Shown one piece after another: positions 29,260 to 37,284 of a DNA stretch of 64,000 nucleotides. The notes under the pieces are model-generated. The model was given only the letters and a program-made list of their open reading frames with translations, had not been told where the DNA came from and did not search any database. The position numbers were made by a program, and so were the translations under genes. This DNA is from Echinicola jeungdonensis (GTDB taxonomy: Bacteria > Bacteroidota > Bacteroidia > Cytophagales > Cyclobacteriaceae), in assembly GCF_030409905.1 (NCBI RefSeq), contig NZ_JAUFQT010000002.1:682001-746000 (forward strand), read 5' to 3'. The number at the start of each line of letters is the position of its first letter. The stretch's first letter is position 1.

Positions 29260-30897
29260 TTACTGAATAAAGAGTTTGTGTCTTTCCCTTAAAATGCCTT
29301 CACTTAATTGGATGATGTAAACGCCAGAGGAAAAAGAAGTTAGGCTTGCCTCATATGGGATTTTGTTGGATGATCTGTAAAGGATATTGTGGGCCAGGAC
29401 CTTACCACTTGTATCATAAATGGTAAAATCACAAGTATCCATATGGCCAAATTTTATGTAAAGTTGATTTCCATCTGTTGGATTGGGATAGATAACCGTC
29501 TCAAATTTTTCTGGTACTATTTCCTCACCTGTTATTTCTCCTTGATAGGCTACAAAAAAATCAGGGATTCCATACCCAAAGTAGGAATCAGGGTTTTCTG
29601 CTTGACTTCCGCTTTTTAACAAATAATCAATTAATTCATCTTTGGTCCAATGGGGCCTCCCCTGCCATATCCCAGCCGCCAAGGCAGTGATCTGGGGTGC
29701 AGAAAAAGAAGTCCCACTTGCTGTAGAGGTACCATTTTGAACCCTCCAAAGTCTCACGCCATCTCCTAATGCCATTAAGTCCGGTTTGATCCTGCCATCA
29801 GCTGTTGGCCCTACAGAACTAAATGAAGCCCTATTGAGATCCAAGGTTACCGCACCAACTGCCAATATCCCCTTAGCATCGGCCGGGGCGGTTAAGGTGG
29901 TATTGGTATTCCCTCCTGAATTACCTACACTTGAAACCACCAATATCCCTTTTTCCCCAGCCATAAAAGCCGCCTGGCTTATGACGGCCGTTTTTCCATC
30001 CAAGGCCTCTTTGGAATAATTCATTGCAGGGTCATCGAAATGATTGTACCCCAAAGAGCTATTAATGATATCCACCCCTAAACTATCAGCATATTCTGCA
30101 GCCCTGGCCCAATTATATTCCTCTACTCTAAATTCAGAGGAAACATCCTCTGTAATACATAATATATAATTGGCGTCATAGGCTCCAGATACCAAAGTGT
30201 TTTGGTCATTGGCAGCAATTAATGAAAGCGAGGAGGTTCCGTGGGTTTCTGACCTGAACACATTTTCGGACCAAGGGGTCACAAAATCTCTTGCAGTTAT
30301 AATTTGATTATTATCAAAAAGATGTTTCATGCCATCTATTTTATCGGTATTTAAAAAACCTGCATCAAATACCGCAATGGTAAGTCCATTGCCTGTTAAA
30401 CCTTCCTGATGCATTTCTGGAATTCCCAAAAGGTTATTTTGAAGTGCATAATCCTCCTCAGTGTTGGACTTTAACTTTATTTTTAGCGGAAGTTTTAAAA
30501 TACTGGATTGGGCGGAAATTTCCTGTTCATGAAATTTATTGGCGATGAGCTCAACCTCCTTTACAAATGGCAACTTTTCCAAATCAGCCACTTGTCCTTC
30601 ATCAGCAACTACAACAGAGGCATTAAACCATTTTAGATGGTAATTAACCCTTTTTACCAAAGGTTTTACTTGTTGGATGTACTTTGGTGATACAGGTAGG
30701 TCTGTGCTGTCCGGGAGAATTCTTTCTTTTTCCCTTCTTTCTATTGCCTTTGGGGTCAAAAAAGTTTCTGGTTCATTCAGGTTGAATGTTGAATTGGGTT
30801 TATATTTATATTTAACTACATATCGATCTTGTCCAAAGCCCATTAAACTCACAAAGATCAGAATAAAGGTTAAATATATTTTACTGTAATTGGCCAT
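29260..30897 (-). CDS. Subtilisin-like (S8) serine protease with T9SS sorting domain
   Basis: Secreted protease of about 545 aa. A signal peptide (LTFILIFVSLMGFGQ) is followed by an inhibitor-like propeptide and the S8 domain with Asp in TIAVFDAGF, His in SETHGTSSLS and Ser in SGTSFSAPQ; oxyanion Asn lies in SSVGNSGGNTN. The last 80 residues form a type A Por C-terminal sorting domain (VIYPNPTDGNQLYIKF ... SSGVYIIQLSEG), which targets cargo to the type IX secretion system. ATG 30897 is used rather than the TTG two codons upstream. It overlaps the upstream lipoprotein gene by 17 bp. Confidence 0.94.
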   Translation of the reverse strand: MANYSKIYLTFILIFVSLMGFGQDRYVVKYKYKPNSTFNLNEPETFLTPKAIERREKERILPDSTDLPVSPKYIQQVKPLVKRVNYHLKWFNASVVVADEGQVADLEKLPFVKEVELIANKFHEQEISAQSSILKLPLKIKLKSNTEEDYALQNNLLGIPEMHQEGLTGNGLTIAVFDAGFLNTDKIDGMKHLFDNNQIITARDFVTPWSENVFRSETHGTSSLSLIAANDQNTLVSGAYDANYILCITEDVSSEFRVEEYNWARAAEYADSLGVDIINSSLGYNHFDDPAMNYSKEALDGKTAVISQAAFMAGEKGILVVSSVGNSGGNTNTTLTAPADAKGILAVGAVTLDLNRASFSSVGPTADGRIKPDLMALGDGVRLWRVQNGTSTASGTSFSAPQITALAAGIWQGRPHWTKDELIDYLLKSGSQAENPDSYFGYGIPDFFVAYQGEITGEEIVPEKFETVIYPNPTDGNQLYIKFGHMDTCDFTIYDTSGKVLAHNILYRSSNKIPYEASLTSFSSGVYIIQLSEGILRERHKLFIQ

Positions 30898-31558
30898 TAT
30901 CAATTAATTTCAAATGCCTAAAACTCCCTCCATCGATAATTTGATCTCCTAGACAATCATTCCTTGAACAATAGGTCAATACCTCATGATATTGTTCTAT
31001 CATTCCCACATTCTTGGCATAAACTTCATATCTATTATCCCTGATGGTTATCTGGTCATCTTCATTTTCTTGGGTTACTTTGGTAACGCGATTATACAAG
31101 CCAGGGTTTAGATCATAAGAGTTAAGGAGTACCATGGAATATTCATCAGTATTTTCTGAATTATAAATATTACCATCCCAGGCAGCAAGGTCCTTAGGAG
31201 GGAATACAAGAACAACCAAAGTCTTATTTTCGGAATGCCTGACAAGTGCATTATTTTTAATATGAAAGGAATGAGTACTCTTTTCTACCCAATTTAACTG
31301 GTCCATGGATTTTTGGCGATTAACCATATATACCAATACCCCATCATTATTGATGTAACTATTTGTGATGATATCTCTCAAATAATATTGAGAAGTTTCC
31401 TGATCGCCTTCCCCAAAATATATGGTTTCTTCCACCTCATAAACCCAAAAGCGGTTTATCGACAGCGGCATATAATCATGCGACAAATCCATCGGCTCTT
31501 CCTCTCTTCCACAGGAAGCCAACAAAAGTAATAAAAGGAAAGGGAAAATGCACTTCAT
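30881..31558 (-). CDS. Lipoprotein of unknown function
   Basis: A 225-aa lipoprotein: signal MKCIFPFLLLLLLASC with lipid Cys16. The mature part begins YMPLSINRFWVYEVEETIYFG, a wording common to several Bacteroidota surface lipoproteins, and is rich in beta strands; the C-terminal part has CSRNDC, which could be a disulfide. It overlaps the subtilase gene by 17 bp, so the two are translationally coupled and may act together at the surface. Function not known. Confidence 0.75.
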   Translation of the reverse strand: MKCIFPFLLLLLLASCGREEEPMDLSHDYMPLSINRFWVYEVEETIYFGEGDQETSQYYLRDIITNSYINNDGVLVYMVNRQKSMDQLNWVEKSTHSFHIKNNALVRHSENKTLVVLVFPPKDLAAWDGNIYNSENTDEYSMVLLNSYDLNPGLYNRVTKVTQENEDDQITIRDNRYEVYAKNVGMIEQYHEVLTYCSRNDCLGDQIIDGGSFRHLKLIDNGQLQ

Positions 31559-31729
31559 ATTTTTCCGAAGATAATTGAAATCTAAAAATACATTTTTCCC
31601 CTGATATCCCCATTTTTAGCCCCAAAAAAGAAGTTTGGTTGGCATTAGGGTTAGAAGTCGATTCATTTCTGATTATCTTTGGCCCACATAAAATGTTTCT
31701 GAATTTAAAATTTAATAAACAGTAGCTGC

Positions 31730-32356
31730 ATGGCGCTCAAAACTTTCGTAAAAATAAGCACGGTTAATAATTTAAGTGACGCAAGATATTGCGCAGGCAT
31801 GTATGTAAACCTAATGGGATTCAACCTGGAAAAGGAAAATAAGGATTATATGCCTCCCCAAAAATTTAAGGAATTGACTGAATGGTTGTCTGGATTGGAA
31901 TATGTTGCAGAATTTGAAGCGTCCCATCCAGAAAATATTTTAAATATCCTTAAAGAATATGAAGGGGTGGATTATATCCAAACTCCTGAAGAGGTCCACC
32001 TTCAAATGTTAGTTAACAGTTCCTATAAATTAATCTGGAAAAACCTGGTAAAATCAGTAGAGGACCTGCAATATTTATTGACCAAAGCCCCCAGCTTAAA
32101 GGAAAATGATGTGATCCTGTTAATAGAATCAGAAAATTTAAAGTTGGACAGGGAAACAACCCAAATAATCCAGGAAATTGCTGACAAGTGTGATGTTTTG
32201 TTAGGATTTGGGTTGGAAGCTGATCAAATTGAAGAAACTCTTGAATCTACCTCGGTTAAAGGAATTGCCCTAAAAGGTGGAGATGAGATAAAACCCGGAT
32301 ATAAGGATTTTGATGAATTAGCAGATATTCTGGAAGCTTTGGAAGAGGCGGATTGA
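31730..32356 (+). CDS. TrpF-like barrel protein lacking the catalytic Cys
   Basis: A 208-aa protein with the outline of phosphoribosylanthranilate isomerase: the start VKISTVNNLSDARYCAGM corresponds to VKICGxTNxxDAxxAxxx of TrpF, and the end has IALKGGDEIKPGYKDFDELADIL like the ...GxExxPGxKDxxKI segment. The catalytic Cys is replaced (Ser10 in KIST), and the phosphate-binding GGxGxxFDW loop is absent (LLGFGLEADQ). It is therefore probably not an active isomerase; it sits far from any trp genes. Function unknown. A TATCTTTG box at 31674-31681 may be its -7 element. Confidence 0.78.
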   Translation: MALKTFVKISTVNNLSDARYCAGMYVNLMGFNLEKENKDYMPPQKFKELTEWLSGLEYVAEFEASHPENILNILKEYEGVDYIQTPEEVHLQMLVNSSYKLIWKNLVKSVEDLQYLLTKAPSLKENDVILLIESENLKLDRETTQIIQEIADKCDVLLGFGLEADQIEETLESTSVKGIALKGGDEIKPGYKDFDELADILEALEEAD

Positions 32357-32403
32357 AATTTATATTAATTGATTTTTCTCTTTCCTTTCATTCTTGATCA
32401 CAC

Positions 32404-32445
32404 AACAAATAGTTCTTTTACCCATGGGTAAAAGAACTATTTGTT
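32404..32445. terminator. Perfect 42-bp palindrome, bidirectional terminator
   Basis: The 21 bases 32404-32424 are exactly complementary to 32425-32445 with no spacer. It lies 48 nt after the TrpF-like gene and touches the trmB stop codon, so it probably terminates both convergent units. Confidence 0.8.
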
Positions 32446-33108
32446 TTAATTATCAAATCTAAATTTTAGGTACTTTATTTTTTCCCCTTTTTCACTAAAC
32501 ATGGCTTCGTAACGTGTCTTGATACCATGATGATCGTTTTTATATTCTGAGGAATAAAAATCATCGGTATAGCCCAAATCCTTAATATCATCCCGCTCTT
32601 TCAAAACTTCTAGTGTATAATCAAACAATCCGGTATTATCCGTTTTTAAATGTATAATCCCATCCTTTTTTATCATGGGTTTGTAGATTTCCAAAAATCT
32701 TGGCGAGGTCAATCGTTTTTTCTCATCTCCATCCCTTGGTCTTGGGTCTGGAAATGTGATCCAAAGTTCTTCAATTTCATCTTTACCAAAAAATCGATCC
32801 AAAAGCTCAATTTGGGTACGAAGAAAAGCCACATTTTCTAATCCCTCCTTGATGGCAGTAGTACTACCCTTCCATATCCTGGACCCTTTTATATCAACAC
32901 CTATAAAATTGTTTTCAGGGTATTCTCTGGCAAGGCCCACTGTAAACTCTCCCCTTCCACAAGCAAGTTCAACAACTATGGGGTGTTCATTTTCAAATTG
33001 TTTTTTATTCCAATTTCCTTTTATCTCTTCAAAAATTGATTTCCCTTCCTGAATAACATTTTCGTTTTCTTCGTTATCCTTGAATCTGGCGAGCTTTTTT
33101 CTTCCCAT
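32446..33108 (-). CDS. trmB: tRNA (guanine-N7)-methyltransferase TrmB
   Basis: Makes m7G46 in tRNA variable loops. The 220-aa chain has the SAM loop VELACGRGEFTVGLA, FIGVDIKGSRIW, and the diagnostic LWITFPDPRPRDG..KRLTSPRFL. The C-terminal TRYEAMFSEKG is also typical. Last gene of the putative holA-to-trmB operon, one base after folC. Confidence 0.97.
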   Translation of the reverse strand: MGRKKLARFKDNEENENVIQEGKSIFEEIKGNWNKKQFENEHPIVVELACGRGEFTVGLAREYPENNFIGVDIKGSRIWKGSTTAIKEGLENVAFLRTQIELLDRFFGKDEIEELWITFPDPRPRDGDEKKRLTSPRFLEIYKPMIKKDGIIHLKTDNTGLFDYTLEVLKERDDIKDLGYTDDFYSSEYKNDHHGIKTRYEAMFSEKGEKIKYLKFRFDN

Positions 33109-33109
33109 T

Positions 33110-34402
33110 TTATAAGTTCTCTAATTCTGCGACCACAAATGTACTACCTCCAACAAAAATTAAGTCTTTTTTCCCCGCTTTTTTCAAGGTCTCCTTAAAA
33201 GCCATATTCACATCCCTTATTATTTCCCCGTGTAATTGAAATGCAAAGGCCTTATCTTTTAGTTCCTTGGCATCCAAGGCGCGTGGGAGCTTGGCTTGGC
33301 AAAAAATATAATGCGCTTCTTTTGGTAAAAGTGCTAGAACTTGAGTGATGTCCTTGTCATTTACCATGCCTAAAACCATATATAATCGGTCATAGTCCAT
33401 GGACCTAATTTGTTTGACCAATGCTGTCATACCATCCACATTGTGACCGGTATCACAATAAACCAAGGGCTCTTCTTGTAGTTTTTGAAATCGTCCCTTT
33501 AAATGAGTATTTGATGCAGCATGGGCTAGCCCTTTATGGATAGCTTCAGCATTTAACTTTAAGCCCATTTCACCCAAAATATCTAAAACCTTTAATACCC
33601 CAGGAAGGTTTTTTTCTTGATATTGTCCAAATAAATCCATTGAAACAACAGTTTCAATACCACACTTAACTAACTGATAGTCACAAAGTAAATTATGTTT
33701 ATTTAATCCTTTTTGAAACACCTGGTAATATTGATCTGCAAAATAAATGGGGGCATTTTTCTGAAAGGCAATCTCCTTAAATTCCGGAGCAGCTTCTTCC
33801 TGGGTTTGGCTTATTATTACAGGAACATTTTCTTTGATGATCCCTCCTTTTTCAAAGGCAATTTTAGCTATGGTTTCTCCCAAAAACTGGGTATGGTCCA
33901 AACCAATATTGGTAATCAAGCAAAGTTCTGGATTTATGATATTGGTGCTGTCAAACCTTCCCCCCATACCAACTTCAATAACTGCATAATCCACTTTTTC
34001 TGCGGCAAAATAAGCAAAAGCCAAACCCACAGTCATTTCAAAAAAACTGGGCTTACACTGGTCAAGAAATTCCTTGTTATTCTTCACAAAATCAACCACC
34101 ACACCGGGGGGGATTTCCTTTCCATTTATTTTTATCCTTTCCGTAAAAGATTTTAAATGCGGAGAAGTGTAAAGGCCTACTTTATAGCCGGCTACTTGTA
34201 ATACTGAGGCCAACATATGGGAAGAGCTTCCTTTACCATTGGTGCCGGCAATATGGATGGATTTAAATTGATCCTGGGGGTTTCCCAGTTGTTTACATAG
34301 TTTAACCGTATTCCCGAGGTCTTTTTTGAATGCTGCCGCTCCCACCCTCTGGAACATGGGCAATGCATTGAACAGGTAGTCCAACGTTTCCTGATAATTC
34401 AT
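33110..34402 (-). CDS. folC: Folylpolyglutamate / dihydrofolate synthase FolC
   Basis: Mur-ligase-family enzyme adding glutamate to dihydropteroate and folates. ATP loop IAGTNGKGSSSHM, then YTSPHLKSFTERIKING, IEVGMGGRFDSTN, ITNIGLDHTQFLG and CDTGHNVDGM are all in place; 430 aa is normal. It lies 10 bp after tonB and one base before trmB, a housekeeping gene attached to the end of an envelope operon. Confidence 0.96.
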   Translation of the reverse strand: MNYQETLDYLFNALPMFQRVGAAAFKKDLGNTVKLCKQLGNPQDQFKSIHIAGTNGKGSSSHMLASVLQVAGYKVGLYTSPHLKSFTERIKINGKEIPPGVVVDFVKNNKEFLDQCKPSFFEMTVGLAFAYFAAEKVDYAVIEVGMGGRFDSTNIINPELCLITNIGLDHTQFLGETIAKIAFEKGGIIKENVPVIISQTQEEAAPEFKEIAFQKNAPIYFADQYYQVFQKGLNKHNLLCDYQLVKCGIETVVSMDLFGQYQEKNLPGVLKVLDILGEMGLKLNAEAIHKGLAHAASNTHLKGRFQKLQEEPLVYCDTGHNVDGMTALVKQIRSMDYDRLYMVLGMVNDKDITQVLALLPKEAHYIFCQAKLPRALDAKELKDKAFAFQLHGEIIRDVNMAFKETLKKAGKKDLIFVGGSTFVVAELENL

Positions 34403-34412
34403 GCTGGTAAAT

Positions 34413-35354
34413 TTAATCTACTTTAATGATAAAGGTGATTTTTCCTTCTGAGTAATCAGCAGCCGGATTACCGCTTTGCCTTTTAAAAGTAAGTTTATTG
34501 ACCACACCCCGGTAATAACTTAGTACTTCATTATTCACATTGTATTCCAATGGAATCGCTTGAACAACCCTTCCATTGTCATCCACAACTATTTTAAAAA
34601 CTATTTTTCCGTTCCTATTGGACACATTATCCTGAATATTGGGCTTATTGGCAAAATCCCAACCTGCCAAATCCAGGTTATATCCTGCACCTTGACCTGC
34701 ATTACCATTGCCAGATTTCATCACCGCCCTACCATCAATGGTCCCGGTACTTTTACCTTCATCCCCTTTTTGGGTAGTAGTTCCCTGACTGCTACCAGTA
34801 CTGGCTTGGTTACTATTTCCTTGATTTCCCCCAGCACCAAAAATTGCCCTTTCATCAATTTTTGGTTTTTCTTCCACCTTTTCCGATTTTTCTTCTTTTG
34901 GTTGGGTTTCAGGTTGTTTATTTACCTCTGGTTTTTGGTTTTCTTTTGTAGATTCAGAAGTTTTCTCTTTTCCTTCCAAAGGACTTGCCACATTGGATTT
35001 AGTTTCCAATGCACTTTTAGTTGGCGTTGGCTCGGGCTGAGCTTCAGGTTGGGATTTGGGCACTGCTTCTGTTTTCACAGGTTCAGCAACCTGCTCTGGT
35101 GCACCTGGGGAAGGATTTTCGTTAGTCGCTTCCTTATTTTCTGAAGGTGGGGTTTCAGTTTGTCGATTTCCACTACCCACTTCTGTAAATCCAAGGTTAA
35201 GCTGCAAACCAAATTTTGGAATAGGTGGAACAGGTGGTCTCCAAACCACAATAAAATAAATCCCCACCAACACCAACACATTAATAATAATGGTGATTAT
35301 GGCTGCCTTTTTTTTACTTTTTAATTCCTCTTTATTTACTTCCTCCAATTGCAT
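34413..35354 (-). CDS. TonB-like energy transducer
   Basis: About 313 aa. One N-terminal membrane helix (AAIITIIINVLVLVGIYFIVVW, residues about 18-40), then a long Pro/Glu/Lys/Ser-rich spacer (about residues 65-190) and a Gly/Asn-rich stretch, ending in a small C-terminal domain with GKIVFKIVVDDNGRVVQAIPLE, a TonB/TolA-type fold. This should reach across the periplasm and transmit ExbB-ExbD energy to an outer-membrane partner. ATG 35354 is chosen since it lies 4 bp after the exbD stop and gives a clean cytoplasmic n-region. Part of the exbB-exbD-tonB set. Confidence 0.87.
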   Translation of the reverse strand: MQLEEVNKEELKSKKKAAIITIIINVLVLVGIYFIVVWRPPVPPIPKFGLQLNLGFTEVGSGNRQTETPPSENKEATNENPSPGAPEQVAEPVKTEAVPKSQPEAQPEPTPTKSALETKSNVASPLEGKEKTSESTKENQKPEVNKQPETQPKEEKSEKVEEKPKIDERAIFGAGGNQGNSNQASTGSSQGTTTQKGDEGKSTGTIDGRAVMKSGNGNAGQGAGYNLDLAGWDFANKPNIQDNVSNRNGKIVFKIVVDDNGRVVQAIPLEYNVNNEVLSYYRGVVNKLTFKRQSGNPAADYSEGKITFIIKVD

Positions 35355-35358
35355 AAAT

Positions 35359-35751
35359 CTATTGATAGGGCCTGGTAGCAATGGATACATTGGCTTCCAA
35401 TAAAGCCGCTATTCCTCCTATTTCTACCAAATATTCTACAGGAACTTCCTTATCAATATGAAGCACCACTTGACCTTTCTTTCCTTCTAATAACGACGTC
35501 AATTCACCTTTAATTTCCTCCCGGCTGACAATCCTGTCATTAACCGAATATTTCAGGTCTTTTGTAACCGTAACCGTAACTTCCTGCATAATAATGTCTG
35601 AGGATTCACTGGATGGCAAGTTAACAGGAAGACCTGATGGCGTGATAAAAGATGAGGTTAACATAAAAAAGATCAACAACAGAAAGATAATATCTGTCAT
35701 GGAGGACATGCTAAAAGCTGTATTGACCTTATGTTTGGATTGAAGTGCCAT
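35359..35751 (-). CDS. exbD: ExbD/TolR biopolymer transport protein
   Basis: Inner-membrane partner of ExbB, 130 aa. A single membrane helix near the N-terminus carries the proton-path Asp (D20 in SSMTDIIFLLLIFFML), followed by a periplasmic TolR-type domain (VTVTKDLKYSVNDRIVSREE, VVLHIDKEVPVEYLVEIG). It follows exbB by one base and precedes tonB by 4 bp. Confidence 0.93.
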   Translation of the reverse strand: MALQSKHKVNTAFSMSSMTDIIFLLLIFFMLTSSFITPSGLPVNLPSSESSDIIMQEVTVTVTKDLKYSVNDRIVSREEIKGELTSLLEGKKGQVVLHIDKEVPVEYLVEIGGIAALLEANVSIATRPYQ

Positions 35752-35752
35752 A

Positions 35753-36448
35753 TTATTTTTTGTCCTGTAAAAGGTCCATAAATTCTACGGTAGTGTATTC
35801 CATATGGTGGATCAGTTTGGAAACCCTGGTCACCAGGTAATTATATCCCAAATAAGCAATAATCCCCACAACTAAACCGGTAGCCGTAGTGATCATGGCT
35901 TCATAAATCCCTGTGGAAAGCAATTTGGGCGAAACCATCCCTTCCTCCTGAGCTACTCCGATAAAAGCCCGGATCATCCCTGCAACTGTACCTAAAAATC
36001 CTATCATAGGGGCAGCACCAGAAACTGTTGCCAGCATATTAAGATTTCGTTCCAGTTTGTAAATTTCTATTTTCCCAACATTTTCAATGGCCACCTCGAT
36101 ATTTTTCAAAGGACTTCCTATCCTTTCCAGTCCTTTGGAAATCATATTGGCAACGGGAGTGTTTTCACCATCACAGATCATTTTGGCTCCTCCAATATCC
36201 CCTGTCTGGACCATCATTTTCACTTGGTCCACCATACCTTTTGGCGTTTGAGCAGCTTTTTTCAGGGTAATGATCCTTTCCACAAAAATAAAAATGGCCA
36301 AAATAAACAAGGCATAAAGAGGAATCATCATGTATCCTCCTTTGATCATTAATTCCATTAGGCCAATGCTTTGTCCGCTGCTTTCCACCGTGGAAAGGCT
36401 ATCAACAACTGCTTGATTGTTGGTCGATAATGTTTGTAATAAAGTCAT
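35753..36448 (-). CDS. exbB: ExbB/TolQ/MotA-family proton channel
   Basis: Inner-membrane protein of 231 aa with three hydrophobic segments: GGYMMIPLYALFILAIFIFVE, LATVSGAAPMIGFLGTVAGMI and AMITTATGLVVGIIAYLGYNY. The family signature G-A-A-P-x-x-G-x-L-G-T-V is intact. It should form the proton-driven motor with ExbD. Located directly between the SPOR gene (1-bp gap) and exbD (1-bp gap). Confidence 0.94.
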   Translation of the reverse strand: MTLLQTLSTNNQAVVDSLSTVESSGQSIGLMELMIKGGYMMIPLYALFILAIFIFVERIITLKKAAQTPKGMVDQVKMMVQTGDIGGAKMICDGENTPVANMISKGLERIGSPLKNIEVAIENVGKIEIYKLERNLNMLATVSGAAPMIGFLGTVAGMIRAFIGVAQEEGMVSPKLLSTGIYEAMITTATGLVVGIIAYLGYNYLVTRVSKLIHHMEYTTVEFMDLLQDKK

Positions 36449-36449
36449 A

Positions 36450-37175
36450 TTAATATTTCAAAACCCATAAAGTTTCTTCGAAATCCGGTTGTTCATCCTG
36501 GATCATTGCAGATGCTTCTTCCACATTGTCAAAATCCCCTATGGCCAATTTATGTAAATTGGACCCATAACCTGGATGAATCAGGAAGGTGTTTTTACCT
36601 TGTTCATTTAATTTATCTGAATAATCTCTTGCCAGATCACCGTCCATAAAGGCACCCACAACGACAAAATAACGTGGGGATTCTCCTTTAGCGTCTATTT
36701 CAATCATGGAAATTTCATTTTCCATTTCCGGTTCTGGATCCTGGGGAATATTTTCAGTTATTTTTGGTTCTGTTTTCTCAATTTCCTCGGGAACATCCTC
36801 CGAGGTAGCAACAGGAGATTTGACTTCCATTTCATTTCCAGGTGCCACATCTCGGGACAAATACCAAGCCGCAAATCCTATAATGCCTATAAAAAGTAGC
36901 ACTAAGATCAGTATTCCAGCTGTATTGGATTTTTTATCCTCTTCCTTTTTAGGATCGGCTGCCTTTTCTTGTTTGTCTTCTGAAGTCACCTGTTCCTTTT
37001 CTCCTGAAACCGGACTAGGTTGTGGCTTTTCCTCTTTTTCTGAAGGAGGAATTGGAGTAGGTTTGGCAGATTTTGGCTCATCTTTGCTAATGGGCGTTAT
37101 CTCCACTTCAGGCAAGCCAAAATCTTTGTCTTTTTCTTTTTTTGATTGATCTTCTTCCCGCTCCTTTTTAGTCAT
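36450..37175 (-). CDS. SPOR-domain membrane protein
   Basis: A 241-aa bitopic inner-membrane protein: a charged, Pro-rich cytoplasmic N-terminus of about 80 residues, one membrane helix (TAGILILVLLFIGIIGFAAWYL), an acidic linker, and a C-terminal SPOR domain (YFVVVGAFMDGDLARDYSDKL ... KLAIGDFDNVEEASAMI). SPOR domains bind denuded glycan strands of peptidoglycan, often at division sites. Its place one base before exbB suggests that the ExbB-ExbD motor here works in contact with the cell wall. Confidence 0.88.
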   Translation of the reverse strand: MTKKEREEDQSKKEKDKDFGLPEVEITPISKDEPKSAKPTPIPPSEKEEKPQPSPVSGEKEQVTSEDKQEKAADPKKEEDKKSNTAGILILVLLFIGIIGFAAWYLSRDVAPGNEMEVKSPVATSEDVPEEIEKTEPKITENIPQDPEPEMENEISMIEIDAKGESPRYFVVVGAFMDGDLARDYSDKLNEQGKNTFLIHPGYGSNLHKLAIGDFDNVEEASAMIQDEQPDFEETLWVLKY

Positions 37176-37284
37176 TTTGAAATCTATTTATTGCCAAATG
37201 AATTCGCTAAGCTAAGATAAAACAGCTAATTACTCAATATTGGTTTACTTTATATTTTTGTAATTTAATAAGTAATGATTTCAA

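Noticed and set aside
34560..35144. 194-aa plus-strand frame opposite tonB
   Set aside because: Arises from the Pro/Glu/Lys-rich spacer of TonB read in reverse; Phe/Leu-rich artefact.
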